Assembly (NCBI RefSeq): GCF_014646675.1
Contig: NZ_BMNS01000008.1
Coordinates: forward strand, 4,910-68,909
Direction: 5' to 3'
Length of the DNA stretch: 64,000 nt
Source of the DNA: Lutibacter litoralis
GTDB taxonomy: Bacteria; Bacteroidota; Bacteroidia; Flavobacteriales; Flavobacteriaceae
The notes under the pieces are model-generated. The model was not told the origin of the DNA. It searched no databases and saw only the letters and a list, made by a program, of their open reading frames with translations. Within the stretch, counting starts at the first letter, position 1. Each line of letters opens with the position of its first letter. Both the position numbers and the translations under genes were made by a program. Below are positions 7,348 through 16,954 of the stretch, piece after piece.

Positions 7348-7917
7348 CTAGAATCTATATCCTATTCGTAAATGCATGTTTAATTCTATTTCACTTTTGT
7401 CCTCTGAATACCCAGCACGTTTTGCAAATGTGTAACTAAATCCAGCGCCAAGACCTGCTTCATAATTGAAATGCTTTCCTAAATATCGCCTAATTCCCCA
7501 AGTAGGTATAATGGAAAAATCACTTACTATAGGCGCATTGTCAGGATTGAATAAAACAAACCAATCTGGATGATAACCCATTTTTAAAGCAAAAAAATTG
7601 CCACTATTACCATCAATTGGTTTTGAGTTCTCTGAGCGTTTTTTGAGGTTATAATAAAATCTTGGTTCAACAACGATTACAGGTGTTAGCAAAAATGGAG
7701 AATCATAATCATCATAAAAAGTAGATTCCCAAACACCAAAATCAAAGCCGATTTCTGTTCTCAGTGCTATGGTATTTGATAGTTTTGTTTCATTATATAC
7801 CCAGATTCCTAAAACTCCAGTTTGTAGTCCGAATATTGATTTTTCTACACTTGTGTTTTGAGATTTGGCGATTAATGTTAGTCCGCAAAAAAATAAGGTT
7901 ATTAAAGTTTTTTTCAT
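7348..7917 (-). CDS. Secreted outer-membrane beta-barrel-like protein
   Basis: This 189-residue protein has a signal peptide (MKKTLITLFFCGLTLIAKSQ). The rest shows alternating hydrophobic/aromatic strands, ends in LRIGYRF as small outer-membrane barrels do, and contains FFALKMGYHPDW and WGIRRYLGKHF. It is probably a small porin-like or OmpW/OmpX-type surface barrel; no precise family is assigned. It lies upstream of the DUF4386 gene and downstream of another barrel gene, all on one strand. Confidence 0.6.
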   Translation of the reverse strand: MKKTLITLFFCGLTLIAKSQNTSVEKSIFGLQTGVLGIWVYNETKLSNTIALRTEIGFDFGVWESTFYDDYDSPFLLTPVIVVEPRFYYNLKKRSENSKPIDGNSGNFFALKMGYHPDWFVLFNPDNAPIVSDFSIIPTWGIRRYLGKHFNYEAGLGAGFSYTFAKRAGYSEDKSEIELNMHLRIGYRF

Positions 7918-7957
7918 GATAATAATTTTAGATTTAAGTGAATTTGTAAATTCAACC

Positions 7958-8560
7958 TTATAACCAGCTAATCCCTAAGCCTACATTAAAGATTACTGCA
8001 TCTCTATCTGCATTTCCATCTAAAGACACACTGCCAAGAACTAATTTAGACTGCACATTAAGTGCGAAATTTTTCTTTTTGTAAATTTCATATCCTGTAC
8101 TTGCCATAACAGCGTAACCAAAGTTCCAATCATCATTTACATTGTCTTCAATATCATATAGTGCCGGCGAATCTATTGCCAAACCTATTCCGCCATGAAT
8201 CCACCATCGATCTTTTACCCAATACTGAACAGATGGAATAAAACCACCAAAGTTCCTGTCATTATCTTGAAATTCATAAATATTTCCTGGCATAGCTGCA
8301 GTAATAGCGAGTCTATCATTTAACATATAACCAAATTTTAAATCTGGAAAAACGAACGTTCCTTGAGATATGTCGAAAGTTTGAATACCAGCACTATCTT
8401 CTATACTAATTAAACCTCCACCTACTACAAATTCGAAGATGAAACCATCTCTTTGTGTTGTTATTTCCGAATTTGTGTTTTGTGCATATGTTGTACTTGA
8501 TACTAATGCAAAGGCAACACAAGCCATTTTTAATAAGATTTGTTTTTTGATTGTTTTCAT
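7958..8560 (-). CDS. Secreted outer-membrane beta-barrel-like protein
   Basis: About 200 residues. I place the start at the Met that gives a clean signal peptide (MKTIKKQILLK, cleavage after SSTTYAQ); an upstream Met adds five residues. The body has FEFVVGGGLISIE, LKFGYMLNDRLAITA and a C-terminal FNVGLGISWL, typical of a small barrel. It is likely exported to the outer membrane, with unknown function. It sits 40 bp upstream of a second barrel gene with the same architecture. Confidence 0.6.
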   Translation of the reverse strand: MKTIKKQILLKMACVAFALVSSTTYAQNTNSEITTQRDGFIFEFVVGGGLISIEDSAGIQTFDISQGTFVFPDLKFGYMLNDRLAITAAMPGNIYEFQDNDRNFGGFIPSVQYWVKDRWWIHGGIGLAIDSPALYDIEDNVNDDWNFGYAVMASTGYEIYKKKNFALNVQSKLVLGSVSLDGNADRDAVIFNVGLGISWL

Positions 8561-8796
8561 TTTAATTAATGTCATAATTGTTAGTTTTTTTATTGTTTAA
8601 ACTTCTAATATTTAATTACCTTATTTTTATCTCTACAAAGAAATATCAAGAAGCAATATGCCTCTAAACACTTTTGTAGCCTTACATATAAAGTTTGATG
8701 ATAGATTGAAAATTATGACGCAGTTCTATAAATTATGATGCAAAACAAGGATTTCTAATATTAATTTTCCTTGTCTTTTGATTGATCGACTTGAAT

Positions 8797-9159
8797 TCAT
8801 CTTTTTTGCTTGTTGATTGATTTTGTAATCTCAGTAATGATATTTCCTGTATGTAAAGTTGTTTTACTTTCTATTAATAGTATGGTACATTCCTTTTTAG
8901 ATGATACTTTATGATTTACACCTTTAGGAACAACAAATAAATCTCCTTCTTGCATGGTAAAAGGCTGTTGATGCTCTATTTCCATTATCAGTGATCCCAT
9001 TAGAATGTAGAATAATTCATCTTCGTTTTCATGGGTATGCCAAGGGACTTTCCCTCCTTTAATTTTAGCGATTTTTACATATTCATTATTTACTTCAGCT
9101 ATTATTTTTGGTGAATAATAGGATTGTAATTTTTTAATTTGATCTTTTACGTTTATCAT
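8797..9159 (-). CDS. Cupin-domain protein
   Basis: This 120-residue protein is a single small cupin barrel. Cupin motif 1 is WHTHENEDELFYILMG near residues 40-55 and motif 2 is GDLFVVPKGVNHKV near 72-85. The two His and one Glu of motif 1 and the His of motif 2 would bind a metal ion. It is cytoplasmic, and its enzymatic or regulatory role is not known. The gene begins 11 bp from the end of the serine hydrolase gene. Confidence 0.85.
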   Translation of the reverse strand: MINVKDQIKKLQSYYSPKIIAEVNNEYVKIAKIKGGKVPWHTHENEDELFYILMGSLIMEIEHQQPFTMQEGDLFVVPKGVNHKVSSKKECTILLIESKTTLHTGNIITEITKSINKQKR

Positions 9160-9169
9160 GTCAAATGTA

Positions 9170-10648
9170 TTATTCTTCTTTTTTCAATAATTTGTTCAAG
9201 GTGTTTTTGGAACCCTCACTACCTAATTCAACTGCTTTTGTATAACACTTTACAGCCTTATCTTTTTGATTGTATTTTAAGTAAGCCTCACCCAATGAAT
9301 CCCATAAATTACCATCTTCAGGGAATAATTTCACATTAAGTTTGAACAATGCTAAAGCCCAATCAGGTTGTTTTTCTTTTTTCAAACGGCTATAGCCAAG
9401 TCGGTTTAGTATGGCATGGTCGTTAAATTCATCGTTAAGTTCTTTTTTTAAATAAGCTGGTAGTTTTTCTGCATTTTTAGATGGATTGGTTTTCATAAAT
9501 TCATGAATCAATTCATAAATGTTTTTTGAAATTGGGGTAGGGGTATAATTTGAATTAAAAACCATCTTACCAATTTCTCTGGCAACGTATTCTGATTTAT
9601 TTCCTAAAAACGCATTTGTTATGTATATAACAACTACTTCATCGTCTACATATCTCACAAAATCCGCAAAATATAATCCATTACTACCATTATGAGCAAC
9701 GATTTTAGTTTCTTTATTACTTTTAGATATTGCCCAGCCATAACCATAATACGATGTCATTTTATCATTCTCGGCTACATATGGTGTTTCTTGGATTTCT
9801 CTAGTTTTTGACGTTAAAACGACATTGTTTTTTAAAGCAACATGCCATTTGTATAAATCTTCAATGGTAGAATGAATGTCGCCTTTACCTATACTATACC
9901 AATGGTTGTTATTGTAAGGCAGATGTTGTTGGGTTGTTCCCCAATCCGCCCATTTCTCATCAGTTCTATTATAGTAGTACCCATGTGCTAGCTTTTCGCT
10001 ATTAAAGTTAATGCTTTTATAACCTGTACTTTTTAAATGAGCAGGTTCAAATAGGTGTTCCTTTAGAAAAGCACTATAGGTTTGGCCTGAAACCAACTCT
10101 AATATAACTGTTAACATGATGTAGTTTGCATTTGCATATTGGTACTTTGTGCCAGGTTTAGAGTGTAATTCAGATTCAAAAAACTCTTTTAAAAATTGTT
10201 CTTTACTAGCTTCATCATATCTAAAACCTCCTGTTTTATTGGAAATTCCTGATGTATGCGTTAGTAATTGATGAATCGTTATATCGCTCTGATCAATAGG
10301 TGTTTGGGTAAAATATGAGCTTATTTTATCTGATGTTTTAATTTTTCCTTGTTCTACCAATTTTAAAATTGCAGATGCCGTAAATTGTTTAGTTACTGAA
10401 CCAATATTAAAAACAGTTGCTGGTGAGTTGGGAATTTTATTTTTTCGATCTGCCCATCCGTATCCTTTAGACAAAATAACTTCTCCATGTTTAGCAACTA
10501 AAACAACTCCAGAAAAGCCATTTGTTTCGCTTGCCTCTAAATAAGCGTCAATGTTATTAAAGAGCTTTTTATTCGTGTTTTGACAAAAAACGCTGAAGGT
10601 TGAAAGCGTAATAAGTACAAAAAATAGTGTTTTAGTAAACGATTTCAT
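9170..10648 (-). CDS. Serine hydrolase, class C beta-lactamase family, with TPR tail
   Basis: About 492 residues. The frame is open further upstream, but I choose the ATG at 10648 because it starts the signal peptide (MKSFTKTLFFVLITLS, FCQ) and lies one base after the stop of the small upstream gene. The beta-lactamase-fold domain (~20-360) has the SVTK nucleophile motif, a YANANY tyrosine motif and HNGS near residue 320. The last ~90 residues form TPR-like helices (NLWDSLGEAYLKYNQKDKAV). It is probably a periplasmic esterase or D-aminopeptidase-like enzyme rather than a true antibiotic-inactivating enzyme. Confidence 0.8.
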   Translation of the reverse strand: MKSFTKTLFFVLITLSTFSVFCQNTNKKLFNNIDAYLEASETNGFSGVVLVAKHGEVILSKGYGWADRKNKIPNSPATVFNIGSVTKQFTASAILKLVEQGKIKTSDKISSYFTQTPIDQSDITIHQLLTHTSGISNKTGGFRYDEASKEQFLKEFFESELHSKPGTKYQYANANYIMLTVILELVSGQTYSAFLKEHLFEPAHLKSTGYKSINFNSEKLAHGYYYNRTDEKWADWGTTQQHLPYNNNHWYSIGKGDIHSTIEDLYKWHVALKNNVVLTSKTREIQETPYVAENDKMTSYYGYGWAISKSNKETKIVAHNGSNGLYFADFVRYVDDEVVVIYITNAFLGNKSEYVAREIGKMVFNSNYTPTPISKNIYELIHEFMKTNPSKNAEKLPAYLKKELNDEFNDHAILNRLGYSRLKKEKQPDWALALFKLNVKLFPEDGNLWDSLGEAYLKYNQKDKAVKCYTKAVELGSEGSKNTLNKLLKKEE

Positions 10649-10649
10649 T

Positions 10650-10805
10650 TTATGATTTTTTTTTACCACCATATTCTAACGCAGCACCTATGGCTATGCC
10701 TAGAACAAACCATAATTGCATATTTGAGGTTAAATAACCAACTACAGTTCCGAGTATAATTCCTATTCCTAATTTTACTCCTTTTTTACTTTTTTTAGTT
10801 TCCAT
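10650..10805 (-). CDS. Small glycine-rich membrane protein, 51 residues
   Basis: A short frame (METKKSKKGVK, then two hydrophobic stretches GIGIILGTVVGYL and LWFVLGIAIGAAL, ending YGGKKKS) lies directly upstream of the serine hydrolase. Its stop and the hydrolase ATG are one base apart, which suggests translational coupling. The GxxxG pattern would allow helix packing in the inner membrane. It is not matched to a named family. The arrangement and composition suggest a real gene. Confidence 0.55.
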   Translation of the reverse strand: METKKSKKGVKLGIGIILGTVVGYLTSNMQLWFVLGIAIGAALEYGGKKKS

Positions 10806-10899
10806 TTTTTCAATTGATTATGATTTTACTTATTACTTTCAAAAGTAGTGTGGTAGACTGAATTTAAAGTTCTACTTTAAGAATCCGAACTAATTACAA

Positions 10900-11427
10900 T
10901 TACTTAAATGAATTAAAAATAATAGGGTGGTTATTAGAAACAAACTCACTGAGATTTTCTTTAGATATCAATTTAGGATAAGTCATAATTAATAGATCAA
11001 TTTTACTGTCGTCAGTACTTGATGGAACTTTATAATCATGCGTGTTTAACTTAAAACCTAATCGCTCATAAAACTGTATTCTACGTCTGTTAATTGAACT
11101 GTCTGGTAATTCAACCTCCAATACAATAGGCTTTGAAGCCTCATTTATATATTCTTCTAATATTTTCGCTCCATAACCTTTACTTCTGAGTTTTTGTGAT
11201 ACTGCGAAGTGATCAATATATTGAAAGTTTTTAAAGTCCCACCATAAAACAAACCCAATAAAAACATCCTCTTTTATATACACATCAAATTGATAACTAA
11301 GTTTTCCAAAAAGTTTGGATTGAGCCTCTAAAGTTCTTCTTTCATGTTCTGGAAATGCATCTTCATAAAGCTGCCAAGCCAATAGAAAATAGTTATCATT
11401 AATAGTTTTTATATTTATTTTGAACAT
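10900..11427 (-). CDS. GNAT-family N-acetyltransferase
   Basis: This 175-residue protein has the acetyl-CoA-binding motif A of the GNAT fold, VSQKLRSKGYGAKILEEYI near residues 81-99 (R/Q-x-x-G-x-G/A type), followed by a RIQFYERLGFK motif B near 120. It transfers an acyl group from acyl-CoA to an unknown amine. It is cytoplasmic. It lies 11 bp from the end of the amidohydrolase gene and could be co-transcribed with it. Confidence 0.85.
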   Translation of the reverse strand: MFKINIKTINDNYFLLAWQLYEDAFPEHERRTLEAQSKLFGKLSYQFDVYIKEDVFIGFVLWWDFKNFQYIDHFAVSQKLRSKGYGAKILEEYINEASKPIVLEVELPDSSINRRRIQFYERLGFKLNTHDYKVPSSTDDSKIDLLIMTYPKLISKENLSEFVSNNHPIIFNSFK

Positions 11428-11438
11428 AAGATTAATTA

Positions 11439-12998
11439 TTAATCGGCAAACTGCACTCGAATTAATGGACTGTTAAACAAGCTTATAAATACTTTTACAT
11501 TCATATGAAAGCTGCTTGCAGCTGTTTCTGTAAAGGCCTTCAATTCTGTGAGTTTTTCTTTATTGTAATACACACCATTTAACAATATACCATCAATACT
11601 TTCTGAATTTTGAATATTTTCTAAAGGATTTTTATTAAGTAAAGCCAAATCTGCTTTTTTACCTATATCAATAGTTCCATAATCTGAAATTTGATTTGAA
11701 TACTTTGCAGGTACAATAGTTGCACTTTGCAATGCTTCAAGGTTAGACAATCCACTTCTTGTTAATTCATATAATTCATTGTGTAAACTAAAACCAGCAA
11801 ACACATAAGAGTCTGTAACATCGGTTCCTGCCATAATGGGTACACCCATTTTATTGGCCATCGCTACTTGCTTTTTTGAAGCTTCAAAAAATTGCTCACT
11901 TACACTAACCCCTTCACTTTCGAGATTTTTCTCTTTGTTATGGTTTGTGTCATATTTCCACCATAGCTGTTTTCTAACCTTGGTGATATATTTTAAATTT
12001 TCATTGTTTGTAAAGTTTTCTTTATGTGCATTGGCTTCAAACTTTAAGGTCTGCAAGGTTGGTGTCCAATAGGCTTTTTTTTGCTCCATTAAACGCATTA
12101 ATGCTTTTCCTTGAACACTGTCAAACTGTTGTACAATCTTTGCTTTTGATTTCGAGAAATATTGCTTCCAATTTGTTGGGTTTTTTAAACTATCGGCTTC
12201 AGGAAAACACTCGTACATGAATATGCGCCCATGTTCAAAACTCTTTTGCCCTAAATTAACCGCTTCTTCTAAGCTTAAAAACATGGGTTTATGACCTGCC
12301 AAATGAAGACCATATTTTGGTGCCTTTTCAGCCAATGCTTTGTAAGTTTCTTTGGACAATTGTTGGTACACTTTTATAAAATCTACCTTTTCTTTTTTGT
12401 AAAAATGTAACAACGAATCTACCTGTGATGGATTTTGCAGTTTGAAAAAGCTTGGTGCATCTTCAGGAATGGCTTTTTCACCATCCATTTGGTAACTGCT
12501 TTGCAACAAATATCTCGGTGTGACTCTAATGTTATTTTCTAGGTCTTTATTCCATTGTAAACGTTCCTTACTACCCACCCAATAGCTGTCTTTCTCATTT
12601 AATTGACCAGACATATCTCTTACCCCAGTAATGCCATTTGCGATGTACAGTGGATGATGCAACCATTCTGAATGTTGATTTGAATGTGTATGCATATTCC
12701 ATAATCCAGGTATTAAGAATTGACCACTACCATCGATAAGTAAGGCATCATCCGTAACTGTGATATGCGTAGTATCAATTTTTGTAATCCGAGAGTTTTC
12801 AATCAGAACAAATTGATTTTTTACAACTTTTCCTGTTACCACATCTACAATATTTACATTTTTGATAATGGTTTTTTCGAAAGACTTCGGTGGTTCTACG
12901 GTATTCGTTGGCCATAAATAAGCTGTTGCTATCACTACAACTACTAGAGCAATTAATGCGAAACTAACTTTAAAAAAAAATAAAACTTTTTTCTTCAT
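11439..12998 (-). CDS. Secreted or membrane-anchored amidohydrolase
   Basis: This 519-residue protein has an N-terminal hydrophobic anchor (VSFALIALVVVVIATAYLW). A beta-sandwich segment is followed by a TIM-barrel metal-dependent hydrolase domain with NMHTHS (metal His pair), AGHKP, a GTDVTDS Asp motif and the C-terminal GTIDIGKKADLALLNKNPL signature of imidazolonepropionase-like amidohydrolases. It probably cleaves an imidazolone or dipeptide-like substrate in the periplasm; the actual substrate is unknown. The length fits the family. Confidence 0.8.
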   Translation of the reverse strand: MKKKVLFFFKVSFALIALVVVVIATAYLWPTNTVEPPKSFEKTIIKNVNIVDVVTGKVVKNQFVLIENSRITKIDTTHITVTDDALLIDGSGQFLIPGLWNMHTHSNQHSEWLHHPLYIANGITGVRDMSGQLNEKDSYWVGSKERLQWNKDLENNIRVTPRYLLQSSYQMDGEKAIPEDAPSFFKLQNPSQVDSLLHFYKKEKVDFIKVYQQLSKETYKALAEKAPKYGLHLAGHKPMFLSLEEAVNLGQKSFEHGRIFMYECFPEADSLKNPTNWKQYFSKSKAKIVQQFDSVQGKALMRLMEQKKAYWTPTLQTLKFEANAHKENFTNNENLKYITKVRKQLWWKYDTNHNKEKNLESEGVSVSEQFFEASKKQVAMANKMGVPIMAGTDVTDSYVFAGFSLHNELYELTRSGLSNLEALQSATIVPAKYSNQISDYGTIDIGKKADLALLNKNPLENIQNSESIDGILLNGVYYNKEKLTELKAFTETAASSFHMNVKVFISLFNSPLIRVQFAD

Positions 12999-13074
12999 TA
13001 TTTAAAATCTATTATTTAGACAAAACTAAGTTGAAGCTATTCTTAAATTGTCCTGTTTTATAAATCCGAACGAC

Positions 13075-14472
13075 TTAGTTTATATGCTCTAAAACCCATT
13101 TTGATATTTCTTTTAATGCTATAGGGGAAAATGTTTGCTCAATCTTTCTATACTCATCCATCTTTCCTGTGTCACATTCCTGAAAAAAGTGATTTAAGTT
13201 TTCTAATTCAAGTATTTTGTAATCTTTGTTGCCACCTTTAATCAAAGCTTGACGTATGCCATTTTGATTTATTTTGGCATTCACTTGCGTGTCTTTACTT
13301 CCATTTAAAGACAACACAGGGATTTGTAATTTTTCGATTTCATCAGCTGGATTGTATTGTAAAAAGTAACGTGACCATGGCTTTATACTTGTATTTACTT
13401 GATTGTTTATAAACGCATTTATATTTTTATCTGGCACATTTAAACCACTTAATATTGGTCTTAAAAAATTGTTATAGTGTTCTGTTAATTCTGTTTTAAT
13501 TTCTTCTTCACTTTTATCAGAGGTAACAATAGCAATGGCTTTTCTTGAATTTTCCTCATACGCTTTTTCATCTTTCACTGGAAACTGACGTAATGTTTTT
13601 GACTGGATTACCGATAATTCTGTTCCAGAAATTCCAGTAGAAGCCAATAAGACCATAAAAGCAACATCGTTTGTATTATTTGCAGCTAATGGTGCAATGA
13701 TACCACCTTCGCTATGCCCAATTAAACCAATATTCTTTTTGTCTACATCTTTTCTAGTTTTTAAGTAAGCGATGGCGCTTAAAACATCTTTAGAAAAATC
13801 TTCTGTGGTTGCACTACCAAAATCGCCAGTAGATGCTCCTTGACCACGATCATCGAAACGCAATACACCAATGCCTTGTTTTGTAAGATGATCTGCCAAG
13901 ACTAAAAAGGGTTTGTGTCCCATAAAAGTTTCGTCTCTGTCTTGTGGACCGCTTCCACTAATTAATATTGCTACTGGAAATATGCCGTTTTTATTAGGTA
14001 ACGTTAAGGTACCAGCTAAAGTTATATTTGCTTCGTTATTTTTAAACACTACCTCTTCTTCATAGTAGGGATATGGTTTTACAGGTTCTTGAGGTCTGCG
14101 TTGGTCTGCTATTTCTACGCTTCCTTTTTTTAAATTTAGCTCCATTTCAATACCACCTTCTTTATAGTTTCCTTCAAATTGTTGCAATTCACTATTGAAG
14201 TTTGCTATATAAGACATCCCGACATTTGAACCATCAATTATTAGCTTTCCGTTTGTAAACGTTGTTGCTGTAGGTTTAATTCCAGAAACTCTAAATGTGG
14301 GTACATTCATTATTGCCGAATATTTTCCATCTTCTTGTTTAATGTTAAAAATAAAGGTTATTTCTTTTTCACCTCTTTTAGCTTTTCCGCTCCAATCCCC
14401 TGATAAATCTTGAGAAAATGCGCTTGCTATAGATAGTATAAATAGTAATGTAATTGATATAATTGTTTTCAT
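13075..14472 (-). CDS. Secreted alpha/beta hydrolase (S9/S33-like peptidase or esterase)
   Basis: This 465-residue protein has a signal peptide (cleavage near ASAFSQ) and an N-terminal ~120-residue beta-rich domain (LSGDWSGKA start), followed by an alpha/beta-hydrolase domain. The oxyanion segment is LISGSGPQDRDE, the nucleophile elbow GHSEGG lies near residue 250, and a late Asp/His pair sits in SLNGSKDTQV and NLNHFFQ. This architecture is common in flavobacterial surface or periplasmic esterases. The substrate is unknown. Confidence 0.8.
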   Translation of the reverse strand: MKTIISITLLFILSIASAFSQDLSGDWSGKAKRGEKEITFIFNIKQEDGKYSAIMNVPTFRVSGIKPTATTFTNGKLIIDGSNVGMSYIANFNSELQQFEGNYKEGGIEMELNLKKGSVEIADQRRPQEPVKPYPYYEEEVVFKNNEANITLAGTLTLPNKNGIFPVAILISGSGPQDRDETFMGHKPFLVLADHLTKQGIGVLRFDDRGQGASTGDFGSATTEDFSKDVLSAIAYLKTRKDVDKKNIGLIGHSEGGIIAPLAANNTNDVAFMVLLASTGISGTELSVIQSKTLRQFPVKDEKAYEENSRKAIAIVTSDKSEEEIKTELTEHYNNFLRPILSGLNVPDKNINAFINNQVNTSIKPWSRYFLQYNPADEIEKLQIPVLSLNGSKDTQVNAKINQNGIRQALIKGGNKDYKILELENLNHFFQECDTGKMDEYRKIEQTFSPIALKEISKWVLEHIN

Positions 14473-14552
14473 TATTGGATGTGTTTTTTCCTGTCGAATA
14501 CTATTCGACTTTTAAAAATTAGTAATTTGTTTGTTGTTAAATCTTGTTTGAG

Positions 14553-15149
14553 TTATTCTTCTAATTCCTTTAGTATATTGTTAGCCGAATCAGTTGCTTT
14601 TTTATATTTTTTTAAAACCCACTGTGAGAATATAAATAAGACTCCAATTCCTGAAGGTACCAACCAGTTCAGTTTTTCTGTCATTGTAAAAACATCAATG
14701 CCTTTCATAATTTTACCAAATACAATCACCAAAGCAATAAGCACCAGAAAACTTGCATAAAAACTTGTTTTTTGAATTTGCATAAACTTGGCTTTTCCCT
14801 TAGCATATGCTGCTACAGTTTCTTTAAAAGTGCTTTTAGATATATGCACGGATTTCATTTTTTGAATTGATTTTAAAGACAGCACAGGCAACACCAAACA
14901 AGCGATGATTGCAAATATACCTGTAAGCTGTAAATACCATATATCTAATGAGTTAAAATTGCTAATAATATAGATTACGGCAGCAAAACAGATAAGTGCA
15001 GTTATAGATTCTGGAATAGAGATAGATCGCATTTTAGTATCAAAACGTTCTTTAGTCATATCAAGAATTAATTGATCGGTCAATATTTTTTGTTGGTCAA
15101 CTTTTTGACTCATATCTTCCCAAAGGGATTTCATTTCTTCAAGTTCCAT
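14553..15149 (-). CDS. Membrane protein, putative anti-sigma partner
   Basis: This 198-residue protein has a cytoplasmic-type N-terminus (MELEEMKSLWEDMSQKV) and about four transmembrane segments, followed by a charged tail. It starts 7 bp downstream of an ECF sigma-factor gene on the same strand. Small membrane proteins in this position often inhibit the sigma factor, but the sequence shows no classical anti-sigma (ZAS) zinc motif, so the role is inferred from position only. The MELEEMKxLW opening recurs in Bacteroidota sigma-linked membrane proteins. Confidence 0.6.
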   Translation of the reverse strand: MELEEMKSLWEDMSQKVDQQKILTDQLILDMTKERFDTKMRSISIPESITALICFAAVIYIISNFNSLDIWYLQLTGIFAIIACLVLPVLSLKSIQKMKSVHISKSTFKETVAAYAKGKAKFMQIQKTSFYASFLVLIALVIVFGKIMKGIDVFTMTEKLNWLVPSGIGVLFIFSQWVLKKYKKATDSANNILKELEE

Positions 15150-15156
15150 ACGATTG

Positions 15157-15642
15157 TTATTTTTTAATTTGTGATTTTAATTTATTTTTTATTCTGGCTA
15201 AACGTGTACCAATATTGGTAGCAGTAAAACCTGTAATTGCAGCAATTTCATCATAGTTTTTGCCTTCTAAGTGAAGTAGTATGATTCCTTTTTCTACAAT
15301 ACTGAGTTTTTTTATATGCGCATATAAAAGTGTAATTTGCTCTTCCATAACCGTGTCGATTTCGTCCATTCTGTTTAAAAGAGAATTGTCTATGGGTACT
15401 TGGATTCCTTTTCTCTTTTCTTTTTTTAAATTACTGATTGCAGTATTTAGTGCAACACGATACATCCAAGTGCTAATTTTTGAATTCTTTTTAAAAGAGG
15501 GGTAAGATTTCCAAAGTTGATATACAATTTCTTGATATACATCTTTTTGATCTTCGGCACTATCGGCATAAAGCCTTGCAACTTTATAAATAATGCCTTC
15601 GTTCTCTTTTATATTTTGAAAAAATTCCTCTTTTGTATGCAT
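15157..15642 (-). CDS. ECF-type RNA polymerase sigma factor
   Basis: This 161-residue protein has sigma region 2 (DQKDVYQEIVYQLWKSYPSF, then STWMYRVALNTAISNLKK) and region 4 HTH (LHLEGKNYDEIAAITGFTATNIGTRLARIK). The size and two-domain layout are those of ECF sigma factors. It directs RNA polymerase to a small regulon that probably includes its own operon. The following membrane protein gene at 14553-15149 is its likely partner. Confidence 0.9.
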   Translation of the reverse strand: MHTKEEFFQNIKENEGIIYKVARLYADSAEDQKDVYQEIVYQLWKSYPSFKKNSKISTWMYRVALNTAISNLKKEKRKGIQVPIDNSLLNRMDEIDTVMEEQITLLYAHIKKLSIVEKGIILLHLEGKNYDEIAAITGFTATNIGTRLARIKNKLKSQIKK

Positions 15643-15743
15643 TTAAAGATTAATTACATTCTATTAGTATTTGAAATACTCAAAAAATCACAAAAAAATG
15701 TATTTTTATTTTAGGAACTTAATATTGGGTATATAAATCATCA

Positions 15744-16196
15744 TTAAAGCATGTTTCCAAATTCTTTAGCTTGAGCATCTTTGCTACGACCCATAATCGA
15801 ACCTATTACCATTCCACCAATTAATCCTAGAGAAATGCCTAACGAACGTTCTAGATTAGATAAAATTGCAACTCCAAAAAGCAAACCAAAGACTAACCCT
15901 AAACCCCCATATAAAGTTGTGTAATATCCTTTGGAAGTCAATGAAAACTCATCTTTTAAATAGTTCTCAAATTTACTAAGTGCGTTTTTGAAAAACTTTT
16001 TTCTGTTCACCGGATTTGATTTTAAATTTAAGCTATCCAGTACCATTTCTATAGAGTGAATTTGGTCTGTAGTGAAAGCTCTCTTTTCTAATTTTTTTAG
16101 AATCTCAATAAATTCATTATAAACCTTGATTTCCGATTTTTTAGTTGTTTCAGTTTTTAAACTTTCAAAAAAGTTAAGTGCGTTTTTTTGTGTCAT
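15744..16196 (-). CDS. Hypothetical protein with C-terminal membrane segment
   Basis: This 150-residue protein has a helical charged N-terminal two-thirds and a C-terminal glycine-rich hydrophobic region (YGGLGLVFGLLFGVAIL, then LIGGMVIGSIMG). It lies about 100 bp downstream of the sigma/membrane gene pair at 16298-17429 on the same strand. I do not recognise a family; membrane-associated packing is the only role that can be suggested. Confidence 0.55.
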   Translation of the reverse strand: MTQKNALNFFESLKTETTKKSEIKVYNEFIEILKKLEKRAFTTDQIHSIEMVLDSLNLKSNPVNRKKFFKNALSKFENYLKDEFSLTSKGYYTTLYGGLGLVFGLLFGVAILSNLERSLGISLGLIGGMVIGSIMGRSKDAQAKEFGNML

Positions 16197-16297
16197 AATT
16201 TATACTGTTTTCTTGGTTAGTGGCACAGATCAAAAATTATTACACCTAAAATTCATATTTTTTAAAAACTTAAATAAAATACTTGATAAACAGTTGA

Positions 16298-16954
16298 TTA
16301 GCTTCTTAAACTTTCAATGTCAGTCATCAATTCTTCTAATTTTTTGAATATTCTTCCGTAAACAAGATTTAAATCCCATTTATAAATCCGACCTCCAAAA
16401 TACGCCAATAAAACTAAAATTAATATGACAATAACGATTCCTATTAGTGGGATTCCAAATATTAAATAGATGTCAGGAAAACCTTTGAGAATTTCATCTA
16501 GAAGTCTTTCACCTAAAGGCATACCTTCTGCATCTTTAAACCAAAATCCTAAAATCAATGATATAAATATAATTGGGTACAAAAATCTTGACATTTTTTT
16601 ATTGATAGCTATCTGTTTGTTTATCCATCGGTTAAATGCTTTTAAGTATTGATAACTACTTATGCCTAGATCAATTTTCTCTAAATCGTTTAATAACTTC
16701 TTATTAATAAAAACAAGCACTGAAAGGGTAACAAAAAATATGATACCTGTTATTGGAATACCTACAAAAAATGAGATAATTAAAAAAGCAAATGAGAATG
16801 CTATAATTGCAATCAAATTAATTTTAAACATCCTTTTAAATTTATCAATGATATGAATGGATTTTTGGTTATAAAGGTTGTTTACTTTAGGTGCAACTAA
16901 TGCGTCACTCTTAAGAAAACCTTCTTTCCATATATTTTCAATTGATCTTTCCAT
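16298..16954 (-). CDS. Membrane protein downstream of sigma factor, putative anti-sigma
   Basis: This 218-residue protein has an N-terminal cytoplasmic stretch, two close transmembrane segments near residues 45-90, and two more near 125-145 and 165-190. Its first 17 bp overlap the end of the upstream sigma-factor gene, a sign of translational coupling. As with the 14553-15149 gene, the sigma-inhibitor role is inferred from position; no zinc or ASD motif is evident. Confidence 0.6.
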   Translation of the reverse strand: MERSIENIWKEGFLKSDALVAPKVNNLYNQKSIHIIDKFKRMFKINLIAIIAFSFAFLIISFFVGIPITGIIFFVTLSVLVFINKKLLNDLEKIDLGISSYQYLKAFNRWINKQIAINKKMSRFLYPIIFISLILGFWFKDAEGMPLGERLLDEILKGFPDIYLIFGIPLIGIVIVILILVLLAYFGGRIYKWDLNLVYGRIFKKLEELMTDIESLRS

